A stretch of DNA of 8,895 nt from Methylococcaceae bacterium NSP1-1 (GTDB lineage: Bacteria; Pseudomonadota; Gammaproteobacteria; Methylococcales; Methylomonadaceae), in assembly GCA_002256465.1 (NCBI GenBank), contig NQJG01000080.1, positions 1-8,895 of the forward strand. Reading direction: 5' to 3'. The notes below the pieces were generated by a model. It did not search any database. It worked only from the letters and a program-made list of their open reading frames with translations, and had not been told where the DNA came from. The translations under genes and the position numbers were made by a program. The first letter of the stretch is position 1. Each line of letters begins with the position of its first letter. Below, in pieces: positions 7,742 to 8,895 of this stretch.

Positions 7742-8895
7742 ATGTCTGCTGTAATGGAAGAAAAAACGTTTCGTGGTTTACGCGAAATTGCGGTCTTAGG
7801 CTTTTTTGCGGTTGCATTGTTTCTTTTAATTTCCCTGGTTACTTTTAGTAACGAGGATGCTGGCTGGACTCATAGTGGTGCGGTGCAGACAGTCACAAAT
7901 GCATGCGGTATTTTTGGTGCATGGCTGGCTGATTTTGCTCTCAGCTTTTTTGGTTTAATCGCGTATCTGTTCCCGGTCATTATCTCCTGGCATGGTTATC
8001 TCTTATATGGAAAGGCTAGACCAAGACAACAAAAAATGACGATTGCTTTACAGTGGTTAGGCTCGATAGCAACCATTGTTTCTGGCGCCGCATTATTATA
8101 TTTATATGTGTTAAGAGTGGGAGTAGAGCTGCCGGGCAGCACAGGAGGCATTTTGGGCCAGGAAACAGGCGATGCTGTACTGATTTTATTCGGTAATTCA
8201 GGAGCTACCTTATTTTTAATAGTTCTGTTGTTGTCCGGAATTACACTAGCTACCGAGCTGTCCTGGGTAGCCTTTATTGATCTTATTGGCAAATATACCG
8301 TATTTGTATGTCGTATTGTTGGTCACACTGTTACCAATTTATGGCAAGAGCGTTCGAATAATTCTGTTCAATCCTTTGAGGATATTCCTGAAAAGCCTGA
8401 GACAAGGAGCAAGTCCAGTGTAAAAGCTGTAGCTAATGTTAAAGCAGTTTCCAGTGTCGAAAAAGACGTGGTGCAGATGGAAAAAAACAGCAAGCAGCTG
8501 CAAAAACAACCAACCCCTAAATATAATCTAAGCGAAGGCATATTGCCTTCTTTAGCTTTGCTGGATGAAAGAGATAATCGGGTTATCGGTTATTCGCAAG
8601 CTGATTTGGAGGAAATGTCACGGCTGGTAGAAGATATTCTTGCCGATTTTAACGTCGCAGTGGCTGTTGTGGGCTTTCATCCTGGCCCTGTTATTACCCG
8701 TTTTGAATTGCAGCCTGCAGCCGGCGTAAAAGTCAGTCGCATTAGCAGTTTATCCAAAGACTTGGCGAGGGCTTTGTCGGTTACCAGCGTGCGTATTGTT
8801 GAAATTATCCCGGGTAAATCGGTAGTCGGTCTTGAAATTCCCAACAGGGAACGGGAAATGGTGACACTGCGCGAATTATTGGTATCTCCCGTATT
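7742..8895 (+). CDS. ftsK: DNA translocase FtsK, N-terminal part (cut by window edge)
   Basis: Divisome membrane protein that moves DNA away from the closing septum and activates XerCD at dif. The open frame from ATG 7742 runs off the right edge after 384 codons. Hydrophobic segments at about 15-36, 65-88, 103-125 and 150-180 make the four-pass membrane anchor. A hydrophilic linker rich in Lys, Ser, Val and Gln covers about 203-265 and is short compared with the several hundred residues in E. coli. The start of the motor (alpha) domain follows: LPSLALLDERDN at 268-279, GPVITRFELQPAAGVKVSRI at 315-334, DLARALSVTSVRIVEIIPGK at 340-359 and VGLEIPNRERE at 362-372. The Walker motifs and the gamma domain lie outside the window. 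A weak GAG ribosome binding site is nine bases before the start; a second ATG at codon 5 is an alternative start. Confidence 0.95.
   Translation, partial: MSAVMEEKTFRGLREIAVLGFFAVALFLLISLVTFSNEDAGWTHSGAVQTVTNACGIFGAWLADFALSFFGLIAYLFPVIISWHGYLLYGKARPRQQKMTIALQWLGSIATIVSGAALLYLYVLRVGVELPGSTGGILGQETGDAVLILFGNSGATLFLIVLLLSGITLATELSWVAFIDLIGKYTVFVCRIVGHTVTNLWQERSNNSVQSFEDIPEKPETRSKSSVKAVANVKAVSSVEKDVVQMEKNSKQLQKQPTPKYNLSEGILPSLALLDERDNRVIGYSQADLEEMSRLVEDILADFNVAVAVVGFHPGPVITRFELQPAAGVKVSRISSLSKDLARALSVTSVRIVEIIPGKSVVGLEIPNREREMVTLRELLVSPV

Noticed and set aside
7996..8292. 98-codon open frame on the minus strand
   Set aside because: It lies fully inside ftsK, whose membrane and motor-domain sequence is clearly recognised on the plus strand; the antisense product resembles nothing I know.

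Overview
The window looks like an ordinary chromosomal segment of a moderately AT-rich gammaproteobacterium. The gene order clpS-clpA / infA / aat / trxB / ftsK is the same neighbourhood seen in Escherichia coli (clpS-clpA-serW-infA-aat-cydCD-trxB-lrp-ftsK), with bpt added between aat and infA and with serW, cydCD and lrp absent. The nudJ-mnmA pair is also a gammaproteobacterial arrangement. A CoA-acylating type aldehyde dehydrogenase follows mnmA where E. coli has hflD-purB. A methanotroph-like (Methylococcales) host is possible, but this is an impression from the proteins and not proven.

Layout. Positions 1-297 (minus) hold the first 99 codons of an aldehyde dehydrogenase cut by the window edge. 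Positions 378-1926 (minus) hold nudJ then mnmA, whose ends overlap. Positions 1927-2145 are a divergent intergenic region with a good sigma70-type promoter for clpS. Positions 2146-4753 (plus) hold clpS and clpA, 13 bases apart. Positions 4862-7548 (minus) hold trxB, aat, bpt and infA, reading leftwards towards clpA. Positions 7549-7741 are a divergent promoter region, and 7742-8895 (plus) hold the first 384 codons of ftsK, cut by the right edge.

How the genes work together. Four of them form a bacterial N-degron pathway: Aat and Bpt add leucine (or phenylalanine) to protein N-termini, ClpS recognises those N-termini, and ClpA unfolds the protein for ClpP. MnmA thiolates the tRNA wobble uridine, TrxB keeps thioredoxin reduced, IF-1 would act in translation initiation, and FtsK is the divisome DNA translocase.

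Two lesions stand out. infA lacks 37 bases in its middle, which breaks the frame of a normally essential gene although its promoter, start and remaining coding sequence look intact. trxB carries an exact 21-base in-frame tandem duplication that inserts seven residues just before the C-terminal FAD-binding motif. I saw no RNA gene, CRISPR array, insertion sequence or phage gene, and no clear new biological system.
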